Source: Paramesorhizobium sp049065735 (GTDB lineage Bacteria; Pseudomonadota; Alphaproteobacteria; Rhizobiales; Rhizobiaceae). From it: a stretch of 64,000 nucleotides of DNA. The translations under genes were made by a program, and so were the position numbers. The DNA is taken from positions 507,482-571,481 of the forward strand of contig NZ_JBAKHD010000002.1 in assembly GCF_049065735.1 (NCBI RefSeq), in the 5' to 3' direction. Within the stretch, counting starts at the first letter, position 1, and every line of letters begins with the position of its first letter. A model generated the notes under the pieces. The model saw only the letters and a list, made by a program, of their open reading frames with translations. It was not told the origin of the DNA and did not search any database. Below, in pieces: positions 9,678 through 17,191 of the stretch.

Positions 9678-10220
9678 ATGCCCAAACCAGAAAATCCGGT
9701 GCTGATGGCCATTGTCGGCGCGGCGCATGGCACACGCGGCGAAGTGCGAGTGAAGACCTTTACCGGTGATCCCCTCGCGCTCGCTGATTACGGCCTGCTC
9801 TATGACAATACGGGCCGCAGCTTCGAAATCCTTGAAATCCGGCCGTCCAAGACGGTCGTTGTCGTACGGTTCAAGGGTGTCAATGACCGCACGGCGGCGG
9901 AAGGACTGAACGGAACGGAGCTGTTCATCGACCGGGCGCAATTACCGGAGGAACTCGAGGAAGACGAATTTTACCACGAAGACCTGATCGGCCTCGAAGC
10001 GGTGGATCTCGACGGCGCGCCCATCGGCGAGGTGACGGCGGTGTTCGATTTCGGCGGCGGCGATCTGCTTGAGCTGTCGATGCAGGGTCGCAAGCCCTAT
10101 CTCATCCCCTTTACCCAAAGCGCGGTTCCGGAAATCGACCTTAAAGGTGGGCGTCTGGTGGTTGACCCTGTAGCTGCCGGGCTCGTCGCCGACGATGATA
10201 CGGATGGGCCTGACAAATGA
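9678..10220 (+). CDS. rimM: Ribosome maturation factor RimM
   Basis: 30S assembly factor that binds protein S19 and assists 16S rRNA processing. The 180-residue product has the N-terminal RimM barrel (AIVGAAHGTRGEVRVKTFT) and a C-terminal PRC-barrel (EDDLIGLEAV-like segment, then GEVTAVFDFGGGDLLEL and KPYLIPFT). The ATG at 9678 was chosen because AAGGAA lies seven bases upstream; a TTG at 9657 is in frame but less likely. It overlaps trmD by four bases (ATGA), a sign of translational coupling. The rpsP gene that usually precedes rimM is not here; xerC occupies that side. Confidence 0.93.
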   Translation: MPKPENPVLMAIVGAAHGTRGEVRVKTFTGDPLALADYGLLYDNTGRSFEILEIRPSKTVVVVRFKGVNDRTAAEGLNGTELFIDRAQLPEELEEDEFYHEDLIGLEAVDLDGAPIGEVTAVFDFGGGDLLELSMQGRKPYLIPFTQSAVPEIDLKGGRLVVDPVAAGLVADDDTDGPDK

Positions 10221-10912
10221 GTTTTCGCGCGACGGTTCTGACCCTTTATCCCGAAATGTTCCCCGGGCCGCTCGGTATTTCCCTGGCGGGCAAGGCGCTG
10301 GCGGAAGAAAAATGGCGGCTGGAGACGGTGCAGATCCGTGATTTCGCGCAAGGCAAGCACCGCATGGTGGACGACACTCCGGCGGGCGGCGGCGCGGGCA
10401 TGGTGATGAAGCCCGATGTGGTGGCGCGCGCCATCGACCATGTGGCTGACGACCGGCCCAGATTGCTGATGAGCCCGCGCGGCGAGCCGTTGACCCAGAA
10501 GCGGGTGCGCGCATTGGCGGAAGGACCCGGCGCGATCCTCCTGTGCGGACGCTTCGAGGGCGTCGACGAGCGCGTGATCGAAGGGCGTCAGCTCGAAGAG
10601 ATTTCCATCGGCGACTATATCCTCTCGGGCGGTGAGACGGCGGCCTTCGTGCTGCTCGATGCGGTGGTGCGGCTGCTACCCGGCGTGATGGGCAATGAGG
10701 AATCGGGCGAGACGGAAAGCTTCGAAACCGGGCTTCTGGAGCACCCGCAATATACGCGGCCTCAGATTTGGGAGGGACGGGCGATTCCGGAAATCCTCAC
10801 CTCAGGCAATCATGGCGCCATCGACAAATGGCGGCGCGCGGAGGCGGAGCGCATCACACGGGAAAGGCGGCCGGACCTTTGGGAAGCGTACCGGAAGGCG
10901 AAGGGCAAATAG
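10217..10912 (+). CDS. trmD: tRNA (guanine-37-N1) methyltransferase
   Basis: SPOUT-class methyltransferase that makes m1G37 next to the anticodon and prevents +1 frameshifting. The 231 residues show the N-terminal VLTLYPEMFPGPLG, the motif TPAGGGAGMVMKPDV, the trefoil-knot SAM site LLCGRFEGVDERVIE and SIGDYILSGGE, and YTRPQIWEG near the C-terminus. It is translationally coupled to rimM, and rplS follows after 241 bp, giving the usual rimM-trmD-rplS order. Confidence 0.97.
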   Translation: MSFRATVLTLYPEMFPGPLGISLAGKALAEEKWRLETVQIRDFAQGKHRMVDDTPAGGGAGMVMKPDVVARAIDHVADDRPRLLMSPRGEPLTQKRVRALAEGPGAILLCGRFEGVDERVIEGRQLEEISIGDYILSGGETAAFVLLDAVVRLLPGVMGNEESGETESFETGLLEHPQYTRPQIWEGRAIPEILTSGNHGAIDKWRRAEAERITRERRPDLWEAYRKAKGK

Positions 10913-11153
10913 GTTTTAAGCAGCTCTCTTAGGCGTATATGGGACGATACGAAACGATACGCGCGATACCTGCGTATTGATTCATTGGCGGCAATGGTGT
11001 ATCAGCCACGCAAACTCGGGGGAAAATCCCGAAATCCAGCAACCAATGAATGGTGAACCCGCTCCTGCCGCAAGGCATAGCTGCCCGGCCACGAGACTGT
11101 GCAGCAAGCGTCGAGCGCTCTGACCGTTCGAGAAGAACGAGAGGATTAGACGC
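10913..11153 (+). promoter_or_regulatory. trmD-rplS spacer and rplS leader
   Basis: This 241-bp spacer is longer than expected inside a trmD-rplS operon. The first part is A/T-richer (10920-10990, with repeated ACGATAC units) and could hold a promoter. The second part, up to the GAGAGGA ribosome site at about 11140, has several short self-complementary runs and could form an untranslated leader. No known riboswitch or ribosomal-protein leader class was recognised. Confidence 0.35.
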
Positions 11154-11579
11154 ATGGACATTATTCGTCAGCTCGAAGCCGAGCAGGCCGCCAAGATCGC
11201 CGAAAAGCGCACGCTCCCCGATTTCAAGCCGGGCGACACGGTTCGCGTGCAGGTGCGCGTCACCGAGGGCACCCGTACTCGCGTGCAGGCCTATGAGGGC
11301 GTCTGCATTGCCCGTTCCGGCTCCGGTCTCCATGAGAACTTCACCGTCCGCAAGATTTCCTATGGCGAAGGCGTCGAGCGCGTGTTCCCGGTCTACTCCC
11401 CGGCGGTGGAAGCCGTGGAAGTGGTTCGCCGCGGCAAGGTGCGCCGCGCCAAGCTCTACTACCTGCGCGGTCTGACCGGCAAGGCCGCCCGCATTGTCGA
11501 GAAGAAAGACAATCGCAAGGGCAAGGTGGCCGTGGAAGAGACCGCGGCACCCGAGGCTGCCGCTCCCGCGGCGGAATAA
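11154..11579 (+). CDS. rplS: 50S ribosomal protein L19
   Basis: Large-subunit protein at the 30S-50S interface. The 141-residue product starts MDIIRQLEAEQ and contains the L19 core (FKPGDTVRVQVRVTEGTRTR, YEGVCIARSGSGLHENFTVR, ERVFPVYSP and RRGKVRRAKLYYLR). After the usual core there is an Ala/Glu-rich tail ending EAAAPAAE, which is common in alphaproteobacterial L19. A good intrinsic terminator follows. Confidence 0.97.
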   Translation: MDIIRQLEAEQAAKIAEKRTLPDFKPGDTVRVQVRVTEGTRTRVQAYEGVCIARSGSGLHENFTVRKISYGEGVERVFPVYSPAVEAVEVVRRGKVRRAKLYYLRGLTGKAARIVEKKDNRKGKVAVEETAAPEAAAPAAE

Positions 11580-11602
11580 ATTCGAAAGAATTGAAAGTGT
11601 TT

Positions 11603-11636
11603 AAAAGGCGGCCTCCGGGTCGCCTTTTATTTTCTT
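11603..11636 (+). terminator. Intrinsic terminator after rplS
   Basis: Stem AAAAGGCG (11603-11610) pairs with CGCCTTTT (11621-11628) and is followed by a T-rich tract. It ends the rimM-trmD-rplS region. Confidence 0.85.
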
Positions 11637-11704
11637 GCAACGGGCCTAGGTTTCCGGCAGCCTCATAAAGGATGGGCGCTTGACGAAGCATTCAGAGAAC
11701 CCCA

Positions 11705-12318
11705 ATGAGGTCGCCCGAACTCGACATCCTTGAGAGAATAGAAGCTCTGCGCGCCGGGCTGGCGCGTCCGGTTGTCATGGCACTTGACGGAGGAAGCGGC
11801 TCCGGCAAGTCCACTATTTCGAAAAGATTGGCGAAACTGACGCATATCACCTTGGTTCCGCTTGATGATTTTTATCAAACGCGCATTCCTGAGTCCGATT
11901 GGCCCGAATGACCGTGGTGGAGCGTTTAAACGGCGTTTTCGAGTGGAGCCGCGTTCGCTGTGAGGCTGTTGAGCCTCTTATTAGGCGGAAGACCGCGCGG
12001 TGGCGGGCATTCGATTTTGGGCGAGGTCTAGGCAAAGATGGTACTTACAGCCTCAAGGACGAATTTACAGTAGCCGAGCCTGCGTCTATAATTTTGCTCG
12101 AGGGAGCTTATTCAGCGTCACCGTTTTTAAGAGATTTAATAGATCTTGCCGGGATTGTAGATGTGCCGCCCAAAGTCCGACATGCACGAGCCGCTGCGCG
12201 CGAACAAGGCGGAGAGGACACTTTAGCGGCGTGGCACGCAATTTGGGATGACGTAGAGAGCTACTATTTCGAATGCGTCTGTCCGCCGAAGTCTTTCGAC
12301 CTCGTGATCCGGAATTAG
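11705..12318 (+). pseudogene. P-loop (uridine-kinase-like) protein, frameshifted
   Basis: Two overlapping frames together read as one nucleoside/uridine-kinase-like protein. The 5' part (11705-11911) has the Walker A run LDGGSGSGKSTISKRL and VPLDDFYQTRIPESDWPE. The 3' part (from about 11899, +1 phase relative) continues VVERLNGVFEWSRVR, PLIRRKTARWRAFDFG and IILLEGAYS, then runs to 12318. Restoring one A in the run at 11907-11908 would join them without loss. The lower G+C than its neighbours suggests acquired DNA. It may be a true pseudogene, or a homopolymer sequencing error hiding an intact gene of about 204 codons. Recoding is possible but no slippery site is obvious. Confidence 0.65.
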
Positions 12319-12410
12319 TGTCGTTGCGATCCATGCGACGTCAGCGAGACCGGCGTTAGAACAATTCTATTTCAATTGCCCGAGGCGGCAAAGGTTGGTA
12401 CAACAGCCGC

Positions 12411-12527
12411 ATGAATTCGAGAAACGAATGGAACGGGCATAAAGTGTTCGTGCTGCAGGACCGCAAGCGGCTGCCGCAACGCTTTTCCGCGCGCGTTTCC
12501 GGGGCGCTCACCAGCCGACTTAGCTAA
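12411..12527 (+). CDS. Possible small ORF upstream of leuC
   Basis: A 38-codon frame from ATG 12411 to TAA 12527 encodes a basic peptide (MNSRNEWNGHKVFVLQDRKR at its start). No good ribosome site is seen and it is not rich in Leu codons, so a classical leucine attenuator peptide is unlikely. It may be a chance frame or a gene remnant. The rest of the 12319-12606 gap shows only the leuC ribosome site AGGAA near 12591. Confidence 0.2.
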   Translation: MNSRNEWNGHKVFVLQDRKRLPQRFSARVSGALTSRLS

Positions 12528-12606
12528 GGCTGCCCAGGCTTGCCAGGCCTTCTTCTGGCATACCCAATTTTCCCCTTTGCTTTGATTTCAGGAACGGACA
12601 AGAGCC

Positions 12607-14016
12607 ATGAGCGCACCCCGCACTCTCTATGACAAAATCTGGGACGACCATCTGGTGGATCGTCAGGACGACGGCACCTGCCTCATCTATATCGACCGCC
12701 ATCTCGTGCATGAGGTGACGAGCCCGCAGGCCTTCGAAGGCTTGCGCATGGCCGGGCGCAAGGTGCGTCATCCCGAGAAGACGCTCGCCGTGGTCGATCA
12801 CAATGTTCCAACCTCCCCCGACCGCAAGAACGGCATCAAGAACGAGGAAAGCCGCATCCAGGTCGAGGCGCTGGCGAAGAATGCCGCCGATTTCGGTGTC
12901 GAATATTACTCGGAAAACGATATCCGCCAAGGCATCGTCCATATTGTCGGGCCGGAGCAGGGCTTCACGCTGCCGGGCATGACGATTGTTTGCGGCGACA
13001 GCCACACCTCCACCCATGGCGCGTTCGGCGCGCTGGCGCATGGCATCGGCACGTCAGAGGTGGAGCATGTGCTCGCCACCCAGACGCTGATCCAGAAGAA
13101 GGCCAAGAACATGCTGGTGCGGGTCGATGGCAAGCTCCCCGAGGGCGTGACGGCGAAGGACATCATCCTCGCCATCATCGGCGAGATCGGCACGGCGGGC
13201 GGCACCGGCTATGTCATTGAATATGCGGGCGAGGCGATCCGCTCGCTGTCGATGGAAGGCCGCATGACGATCTGCAATATGTCGATTGAGGGCGGCGCAA
13301 GGGCCGGGCTGATTGCGCCGGACGAAACCACCTTCGACTATATCAAGGGCAAGCCGCGCGCACCCAAGGGCGAGGCGCTGGAACAGGCCATCGCCTATTG
13401 GCGGACGCTGAAATCGGATGAAGGCGCGCATTTCGACAAGGTCGTCACGCTTGACGCTGCCAATCTGCCGCCCATCGTCTCGTGGGGTTCATCGCCCGAG
13501 GATGTGGTGGCTGTGACCGGCGAGGTGCCGAACCCTGACGAAATCGCGGACGAGACCAAGCGGGCGTCGAAGTGGCGCGCGCTTGACTATATGGGCCTGA
13601 AGCCGGGCACGAAGATCACCGATATCGCGCTTGACCGCGTATTCATCGGCTCCTGCACCAATGGCCGCATCGAGGATCTGCGCGCCGTGGCGAAGGTGGT
13701 GGAAGGCCGCAAGGTTGCCCCGACGGTGAGCGCGATGATCGTGCCGGGCTCGGGCCTCGTCAAGCAGCAGGCGGAAGCCGAGGGGCTGCACAAGATCTTC
13801 ATCGAGGCTGGATTCGACTGGCGTGAGCCGGGCTGCTCCATGTGTCTCGCCATGAACGACGACCGATTGAAGCCGGGCGAGCGCTGCGCCTCCACCTCGA
13901 ACCGCAATTTCGAAGGCCGCCAGGGCTTCAAGGGACGCACCCATCTCGTCTCGCCCGCCATGGCGGCGGCCGCCGCGATATCAGGGCATTTCGTCGATAT
14001 TCGCGAGTGGAAGTAG
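12607..14016 (+). CDS. leuC: 3-isopropylmalate dehydratase large subunit
   Basis: Aconitase-family enzyme that isomerises 2-isopropylmalate to 3-isopropylmalate in leucine synthesis, acting with the small subunit LeuD (not in the window). The 469 residues start MSAPRTLYDKIWDDH and include the substrate/cluster segments GDSHTSTHGAFGALAHGIGT, FIGSCTNGRIEDLR and GCSMCLAMN. The three cluster cysteines are in the last two segments. An AGGAA ribosome site lies 10-15 bp upstream. It follows the rplS region, as in Brucella, but here a kinase remnant separates them. A perfect 10-bp terminator stem follows. Confidence 0.97.
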   Translation: MSAPRTLYDKIWDDHLVDRQDDGTCLIYIDRHLVHEVTSPQAFEGLRMAGRKVRHPEKTLAVVDHNVPTSPDRKNGIKNEESRIQVEALAKNAADFGVEYYSENDIRQGIVHIVGPEQGFTLPGMTIVCGDSHTSTHGAFGALAHGIGTSEVEHVLATQTLIQKKAKNMLVRVDGKLPEGVTAKDIILAIIGEIGTAGGTGYVIEYAGEAIRSLSMEGRMTICNMSIEGGARAGLIAPDETTFDYIKGKPRAPKGEALEQAIAYWRTLKSDEGAHFDKVVTLDAANLPPIVSWGSSPEDVVAVTGEVPNPDEIADETKRASKWRALDYMGLKPGTKITDIALDRVFIGSCTNGRIEDLRAVAKVVEGRKVAPTVSAMIVPGSGLVKQQAEAEGLHKIFIEAGFDWREPGCSMCLAMNDDRLKPGERCASTSNRNFEGRQGFKGRTHLVSPAMAAAAAISGHFVDIREWK

Positions 14017-14040
14017 CGGGTTAGATTCGGCTGATCTCGC

Positions 14041-14077
14041 GGACGGAGCGTCAAAGCGCTCCGTCCGCCTTTTTATT
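14041..14077 (+). terminator. Intrinsic terminator after leuC
   Basis: Perfect 10-bp stem GGACGGAGCG (14041-14050) with CGCTCCGTCC (14057-14066), six-base loop, then GCCTTTTTATT. Confidence 0.9.
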
Positions 14078-14194
14078 AACCATATTACAAGCGATTCGGG
14101 TTTTCCGAATAAATTTCGTTCCGCAAGCGTGGCGATTTACGCTTCCTTGTACTCGCCTGATTAAGCGTTTCGCCAAGCGGGGGCAAAATATGAG

Positions 14195-15409
14195 ATGAGT
14201 GGCGCCAATTTCGTTCTCACCATCAATATGGTTGTCGCGGGGCTGTTTGCGGTCGCGTTTCTCGGCATTGCCGTTTACGAGAAGACCTATATTTCCGCCC
14301 GCTTGTTCGCCCTTGCCTTCGTCTTCGCGATGATGAATTTCGGGGCGGAATTGCTGGTGCCGTCGATCGGCAATCCGATGCTCGGCTATATGCTGGCATT
14401 CAGCACTTTCCTTGGTACGCTCATCTGCGTCACCGTCGGCATGGCCGACAAATATGGGGTGCGTGTGCCCTGGCTGCTGCTTGCGGTCCTGTCGGTGGGC
14501 TCGCTCGTGATGGTCTACTCCATCTATGACATCGCGCGCGTGACGCTTCTGGGCATGCTTCTCTACCAGACGCCTTACTTCGTCCTTCTCTGCCTCAACA
14601 ATTATATCATTCTGAAGTCGCGGGCGCGCGGGCTCATGGACATGCTGCTCTTCGCGCTTCTTCTCACAAGCGCGGCGCATTTCCTGCTGAAGCCTTATCT
14701 CGCCATCGCCGCGGGCGGGATGGGCCTGACGCCGCAGGATTATATCCATACGCGATACGCGCTGTTCTCGCAGACGATCGGGGCGGCGCTTTCGGTCGCC
14801 AACGGCCTTCTCATGCTGGTGATCCTGACGCGCGACCTGATGGCGGATATGTCGGCGCGCTCGGAAACCGACGTCTTGTCACGGCTTCTGAACCGGCGCG
14901 GCTTCGAGGTCAAAAGCGAGGCGGCGGTGGCGCAAGCGAAGCGCGCGAACGCGCCCCTCTCCCTCATCATCTGCGACCTCGACAGTTTCAAGATGATCAA
15001 CGACACCTATGGGCATGGGCTCGGCGATTCCGTGATCTCGGCCTTTGCCGCGGGCCTCAAGGAGATCGCTGGGGAACAGGATGTGCTGGCGCGCATCGGC
15101 GGCGAGGAATTCGCCATATTGCTGCCGGGGAGGGGCCTGCAAACGGCGCGTCTCTTCGCCGAGAAGGCGCGCACCAACTTCGCCAACCGGCGGGTGCGGG
15201 ACCTGCCGGAAGACAGCCGTTTCACCGCGAGCTTCGGCGTGGCGGAACTGCAGGACGGCGATGCGCTCTCCGACCTTATGCGCCGCGCCGACAATGCGCT
15301 TTATGACGCCAAGAAAGCCGGCCGCAACTGCGTGCGCCTGGCTTTGCCCTTCGTGGACCAGCAAAAGATCGTGGAACTGCGCCCCCCCGGAGGCGGGCGG
15401 ACGGCATGA
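14195..15409 (+). CDS. Membrane-anchored GGDEF protein, predicted diguanylate cyclase
   Basis: Likely makes cyclic di-GMP. The 404-residue protein has about six hydrophobic segments in residues 5-220 and a C-terminal GGDEF domain (about 225-390) with DSFKMINDTYGHGLGDSV and the active-site signature IGGEEF near residue 302. GGEEF is a catalytically competent variant. The allosteric I-site that would be RxxD five residues before the signature reads GEQD, so product inhibition through that site looks lost. It is monocistronic, about 120 bp after the leuC terminator. The input ligand of the membrane part cannot be told. Confidence 0.9.
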   Translation: MSGANFVLTINMVVAGLFAVAFLGIAVYEKTYISARLFALAFVFAMMNFGAELLVPSIGNPMLGYMLAFSTFLGTLICVTVGMADKYGVRVPWLLLAVLSVGSLVMVYSIYDIARVTLLGMLLYQTPYFVLLCLNNYIILKSRARGLMDMLLFALLLTSAAHFLLKPYLAIAAGGMGLTPQDYIHTRYALFSQTIGAALSVANGLLMLVILTRDLMADMSARSETDVLSRLLNRRGFEVKSEAAVAQAKRANAPLSLIICDLDSFKMINDTYGHGLGDSVISAFAAGLKEIAGEQDVLARIGGEEFAILLPGRGLQTARLFAEKARTNFANRRVRDLPEDSRFTASFGVAELQDGDALSDLMRRADNALYDAKKAGRNCVRLALPFVDQQKIVELRPPGGGRTA

Positions 15410-15512
15410 TTGACATCCGAATGAGGTTTTATCGGGCACTGTCCGCGCTCAAAAAGCTGTTTGAATAATTCCGATAGGATGACACTATTCCTGATGGAAA
15501 GGATTCTGCCCC

Positions 15513-15980
15513 ATGTCCGAAAGCCAAGCCACCCACGCCGTCGATATCTCGCTTCTGCATTTGCGCGATGCGCATGAATTCGCGCCGCTGCTGGCCAGCT
15601 ACGCTCAGGCGCTGAAGCGCGGCGCACCAAGGCGGCCGGACGAGTATTATGCCGAGAAGCTGTTGCAGGACCGCGCGGCGGAGATTGCGGGGGCGCGGCT
15701 CGATGGGGTGCTTGTCGGCTTCGTGATTTTCTACGACCTGCCGGAACCGGTTTCCGGAATGCGCTGCGGACAGGTCGATCACATCTATGTCCATCACGAC
15801 CATCGCGGCAAAGGCATTGCCAAGGCGCTGATCGACGTGCTCGCCGACAAGGCGGAGGAGCGCAGCTGGTCGAAGCTCATCCTCAACGCGCCGCGCCAGC
15901 CCGAGGACGGGCGCAAGCTCTATGAACAGGTGGCAGCGCCCGCCGACTGGACGAGCTTCGTGATTCACTTCGGTGGGTGA
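15513..15980 (+). CDS. GNAT-family N-acetyltransferase
   Basis: A 155-residue acetyl-CoA-dependent acyltransferase. The acetyl-CoA-binding motif A is plain: VDHIYVHHDHRGKGIAKALID, in the RGxGxA/G form, followed by the helix of motif B with ILNAPRQPEDGRKLYEQ. The acceptor substrate is unknown. It stands alone between the GGDEF gene and a MITE-like element. Confidence 0.85.
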   Translation: MSESQATHAVDISLLHLRDAHEFAPLLASYAQALKRGAPRRPDEYYAEKLLQDRAAEIAGARLDGVLVGFVIFYDLPEPVSGMRCGQVDHIYVHHDHRGKGIAKALIDVLADKAEERSWSKLILNAPRQPEDGRKLYEQVAAPADWTSFVIHFGG

Positions 15981-16338
15981 TCGGGTCGCCGTCGTCATTC
16001 TCGGGCTTGTCCCGAGAATCTGCGACAAGGAAAGTGACGGACGGGTAGGAGTGAAGCAATTACGCGAGAATGACGGTGGGGAGAGCGGGGCGGTAAACCT
16101 TTCGTGAGCATGTCCCCTTTCAACCGATTGAAGTCGATCCGCCTTCGCAGGTGCGGCAAATTGCGGCCAGATGCTTAGGTCCAAACGTTTAAGTACCTTT
16201 GACGCCAAGCAAAAACAGCAGTAGATAACGCCGCAACAAGCCGATCACGATCCGGGTCGCGCGCCATTGCAGGCAGGGTTTTCGTACGTCCTCGCCCGAA
16301 TCCGTGCCGATGAGTTGGGAATCATTTCTGGGGCAGCC
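15981..16338. other. Intergenic region with MITE remnant, upstream of sdhC
   Basis: About 360 bp without a gene. It starts with a partial MITE-like element (15993-16075). The rest, 16076-16338, should carry the sdhCDAB promoter and leader. An A/T-richer stretch around 16180-16200 is the best promoter candidate, but no clear -35/-10 pair was picked out. An in-frame ATG at 16267 could extend SdhC but gives residues not typical of the family. Confidence 0.5.
15993..16075. mobile_element. Partial MITE-like element
   Basis: A complete left arm (15993-16021) of the 29-bp family is followed by about 45 bp of interior and only the last 11 bases of the right arm (16065-16075). It looks like an internally deleted copy. 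Confidence 0.65.
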
Positions 16339-16731
16339 ATGACGAAACCGATAGCCACCCGCCAACGCCCGCTTTCTCCGCATTTGACCATTTACAGATG
16401 GCCGATCACGATGACGATGTCGATCCTGCATCGCGCCACGGGCATCGCGCTTTATGCCGGCACGCTGCTGGTTGCGCTCTGGCTCATCACGGCGGCGACG
16501 AGCGAGGATGCTTTCAACATCGTCAACGGCTTCTTCGGCTCCTGGTTCGGCCGGCTCGTCCTCTTCGGCTACACCTGGGTGCTGCTACATCATATGCTGG
16601 GCGGCATCCGCCATCTGATCTGGGATACGATCACCGGCCTTGAAAAGCACACGGCCTCGAAGATGGCTTGGGCGACCGTGATCGGCTCCGTCGCGCTGAC
16701 GCTGCTCATCTGGATCGTCGCGCTTCTGTAA
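16339..16731 (+). CDS. sdhC: Succinate dehydrogenase cytochrome b556 subunit
   Basis: Membrane anchor of complex II, binding heme b and quinone with SdhD. The 130 residues from MTKPIATRQRPLSPHLTIYR have the family motif SILHRATGI, three hydrophobic segments, and the heme-ligand region HHMLGGIRHLIWD. The start at 16339 was chosen because the SdhC family begins with this short RPLSPHL segment. First gene of sdhCDAB, with sdhD 68 bp downstream. Confidence 0.95.
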   Translation: MTKPIATRQRPLSPHLTIYRWPITMTMSILHRATGIALYAGTLLVALWLITAATSEDAFNIVNGFFGSWFGRLVLFGYTWVLLHHMLGGIRHLIWDTITGLEKHTASKMAWATVIGSVALTLLIWIVALL

Positions 16732-16799
16732 GTTTTGCGCAGGTCTGCGCGGGGCGCCGCTTTGCGCTTTGCCGGATCTGGCTTCAAGGGAACAAGCTC

Positions 16800-17183
16800 A
16801 TGAAAGACATGCGCACGCCTCTCAACCGCGTTCGGGGCCTCGGCTCCGCCAAGGAAGGAACCGGGCATTTCTGGCGCCAGCGCCTGACCGCCGTCGCCAA
16901 TGTGCCGCTGATGCTGTTCTTCGTCGGCCTTATCGCCTCGCTGAACGGCGCCGATTTTGCGACGGTGCGCGCGGCCCTGTCGCATCCGCTGACGGCGCTG
17001 GTGATGATCCTGATGCTGCTCTCCGGGCTTTATCACATGCGTATCGGGATGCAGGTCATCATTGAAGACTATGTGCATGGCGAAGGCGCGAAAGTGATTT
17101 TCCTGATGCTGAACACGTTCTTCACGATCGTGATCGGCGTCGCCTGCATTTTCTCCATCCTCAAGCTCAGCTTCGGAGGTTGA
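16800..17183 (+). CDS. sdhD: Succinate dehydrogenase membrane anchor subunit
   Basis: Second membrane anchor of complex II. The 127 residues start MKDMRTPLNRVRGLGSAKEG, the conserved alphaproteobacterial SdhD N-terminus. They contain three hydrophobic segments and the histidine region YHMRIGMQVIIEDYVHG, which supplies heme and quinone contacts. The stop codon lies eight bases before the sdhA ATG, so the two are closely coupled. Confidence 0.94.
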   Translation: MKDMRTPLNRVRGLGSAKEGTGHFWRQRLTAVANVPLMLFFVGLIASLNGADFATVRAALSHPLTALVMILMLLSGLYHMRIGMQVIIEDYVHGEGAKVIFLMLNTFFTIVIGVACIFSILKLSFGG

Positions 17184-17191
17184 TCGCCATT

